Below are positions 62,324-64,000 of a stretch of DNA of 64,000 bases, piece by piece. Position 1 is the first letter of the stretch, and every line of letters begins with the position of its first letter. The translations under genes and the position numbers were made by a program. Source of the DNA: Bacillus sp. FSL K6-3431 (GTDB lineage Bacteria; Bacillota; Bacilli; Bacillales; Bacillaceae_C); assembly GCF_038002605.1 (NCBI RefSeq), contig NZ_JBBOCT010000001.1, forward strand, positions 1,984,001 through 2,048,000, given 5' to 3'. Under the pieces are notes generated by a model that was given only the letters and a program-made list of their open reading frames with translations, was not told where the DNA came from and ran no database searches.

Positions 62324-64000
62324 TTACTCTCTCACTGATTCATCATCTTGAGATTCTTCATTATCTTGAGATTTTTTATAGTTGTATTGTGATCGATCCA
62401 CTGGAACAAAGCCTTCAGGAGTGTAAAAACGCAATAAATCTCCTGTTACTACTCTATCCGAAAGAGATAGCTTATAATTTACGGCTTCCTGATATTTCTT
62501 AGCTTCTTCTATTTTATTCATTTCCAATTCCATTCCAGTACTTGAATCATAGAATTTACCATCAGCCGACGTAATCGTTGAACTGACAAAATCACCATTT
62601 CGGAATGGTATTAGATCATCATGATTTTCAGATAATAAATCTGTTCCAAATTGTACATATTCCTTTGTATCTATTCCAACCATGTGAAGTAATGTTGGAA
62701 GTAGATCTATTTGTCCACCGTATTCGTGATTCACTCCACCTTCTATACCTGGGACACGAATGAATAATGGTACTCGTTGTAAACCAGAGCTCTCAAAAGG
62801 TGTAATTTCTTTTCCAAGAACCTTTTCCATTGCTTTATTATGATTTTTTGAAATGCCATAATGATCTCCATACATAATTATAATGGAATTGTCATATAAT
62901 CCAGATTCTTTTAAGTAGGCAAAGAATTGTTCCAACGCCTCATCTGCATAACGAGCTGTTTGGAAGTACCTATCTACAGAACCATCACCTGTTGTATGTG
63001 GTTCAATTGTAGCATCTTCTTCATCTATCGGATACGGAAAATGATGTGATACCGTAATAAACTTTGAGTAAAATGGTTGAGGTAATGTTTCCAAAAGTGG
63101 AATTGACTCCTCAAAAAACGGTTTGTCTTTTAGGCCATAAGGAGCCATGTTTTCGGATTCCATATCATAATAGCTAGAATCAAAAAAGTGATTAAATCCA
63201 AGCGATTTATAAATTTCATTCCTATTCCAAAAGCTACCCGCATTTCCATGAAACACTGCAGAAGTATAACCTTTCTGTCCTAAGATAGCTGGAGCGGATT
63301 GGTAAGTGTTTAATCCTTTTGTTGTAAATGCTGCACCCTGCGGTAATCCATATAATGAATTTTCCAACATAAATTCAGCATCCGCTGTTTTACCTTGCGC
63401 AGTTTGATGGAAGAAGTTATCAAAATAAAGTGTATTTTCTTCGCTTGTCAATGAATTTAAAAACGGTGTGACTTCTTCTCCGTGCAATTTATAATCAATA
63501 AGGAAGTTTTGAATGGATTCAAGATGTAAATAAATAACATTCATTCCTTTTCCCGAAGCAAAGTAATCCGGATTTGGTTTGGCATAGTTAGATTTTGTAT
63601 AGTTTATTACTTCTGTCATATCGTCACTACTTGCGGTAACCCTTTGCGCAGTTGCTTTCGTACTTTGAACCGCATCATAAATAGTGTAATTGTACATACC
63701 TAAATATTTCACAATATAGTTTCGGTCAAATCCTCTAGTTAATAATTGAGGACGATCCGTTTCTGCTAAAGCTAGATTTACACTTGTGATAGCTAATCCC
63801 AATGAAAGTAAAGCCACTACCTTCCGACGATTCATGTTTTTGACCTCAATTTTTACGAATCGGAAAGCAAGAATAGCGATTAAAAAGATGATATCAATAA
63901 AAAATAAAAAATCATAAGGTTTTAATAGGGATACTATACTACCGCTAACGTCTCCAAAATTTTGGGTCTGTGTCAAAGTCGGTAACGTAATAAAATCATT
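62324..64000 (-). CDS. ltaS: Lipoteichoic acid synthase (LtaS), 5' end outside window
   Basis: Polyglycerolphosphate lipoteichoic acid synthase. The visible 558 codons hold the end of the five-helix membrane domain (to about 70 codons in) and the entire extracellular sulfatase-fold domain. Metal/catalytic residues are recognisable: glutamate in YLHLESIQNF, nucleophilic threonine in QGKTADAEFM, and YGDHYGISKNH near the C-terminal metal site. The frame stays open to the edge (NDFITLPTLTQTQNFG); LtaS is usually about 640 residues, so about 80 N-terminal codons lie beyond the window. A signal-peptidase-type site (SVNLALAET) sits before the extracellular domain. Confidence 0.95.
   Translation of the reverse strand, partial: NDFITLPTLTQTQNFGDVSGSIVSLLKPYDFLFFIDIIFLIAILAFRFVKIEVKNMNRRKVVALLSLGLAITSVNLALAETDRPQLLTRGFDRNYIVKYLGMYNYTIYDAVQSTKATAQRVTASSDDMTEVINYTKSNYAKPNPDYFASGKGMNVIYLHLESIQNFLIDYKLHGEEVTPFLNSLTSEENTLYFDNFFHQTAQGKTADAEFMLENSLYGLPQGAAFTTKGLNTYQSAPAILGQKGYTSAVFHGNAGSFWNRNEIYKSLGFNHFFDSSYYDMESENMAPYGLKDKPFFEESIPLLETLPQPFYSKFITVSHHFPYPIDEEDATIEPHTTGDGSVDRYFQTARYADEALEQFFAYLKESGLYDNSIIIMYGDHYGISKNHNKAMEKVLGKEITPFESSGLQRVPLFIRVPGIEGGVNHEYGGQIDLLPTLLHMVGIDTKEYVQFGTDLLSENHDDLIPFRNGDFVSSTITSADGKFYDSSTGMELEMNKIEEAKKYQEAVNYKLSLSDRVVTGDLLRFYTPEGFVPVDRSQYNYKKSQDNEESQDDESVRE

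Overview
The window comes from a low-GC, endospore-forming Firmicute of the Bacillales (Bacillaceae/Planococcaceae type). The evidence is two complete spore-germination receptor operons, a SinI-type anti-repressor, many Bacillus-style families (YkoGHI-like two-component system with PepSY proteins, YusW-like lipoprotein, TmrB, CarD/YdeB, LtaS), frequent TTG/GTG starts and strong AGGAGG ribosome-binding sites. The genus cannot be fixed from the sequence alone.

Layout. 0-14 kb: a small membrane protein, a minus-strand germination operon in the order A-C-B, a TM2-like membrane protein, two decayed DUF3231 genes facing away from each other, a structured-looking non-coding stretch, an exact 20-bp-period repeat array, a plus-strand germination operon in the order A-B-C, then two tandem RodA/FtsW-family paralogues. 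14-23 kb: a thioredoxin-like protein, a phospholipase-D-fold protein, a 48-residue membrane protein (lmo0937 type), an ElaA-like acetyltransferase and a complete oligopeptide ABC transporter operon (D-F-B-C-A). 23-30 kb: urease operon ureABC-EFGD, interrupted between ureC and ureE by a 353-bp non-coding stretch, with a divergent urea transporter. Together they give urea uptake, Ni-enzyme maturation and hydrolysis.

30-45 kb: a heterodimeric ABC exporter with one degenerate catalytic site, an ECF sigma/anti-sigma pair behind a lipoprotein and a ModA-like binding protein, a VOC protein, a decayed membrane-protein gene, a CarD-family regulator, a two-component system followed by two PepSY proteins, a MATE-like protein, a 44-residue SinI-type anti-repressor and a TetR regulator. 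45-49 kb: glpD with a terminator-like hairpin far upstream, a second 20-bp-period array of the same repeat family as the first, and a NodB-type deacetylase lipoprotein.

49-55 kb: a cluster resembling antibiotic-modifying genes: an APH-fold kinase, ANT(6)-like and ANT(3'')/DUF4111-like nucleotidyltransferases, TmrB, and a second APH-fold gene broken by two frameshifts. 55-64 kb: two small overlapping unknown genes, a DUF6115-like/MltG-like pair, an IleS2-type isoleucyl-tRNA synthetase behind two tandem terminator-like hairpins, a HAD phosphatase, a LacI-family regulator and lipoteichoic acid synthase running off the right edge. I see no tRNA, rRNA, CRISPR array or intact insertion sequence.
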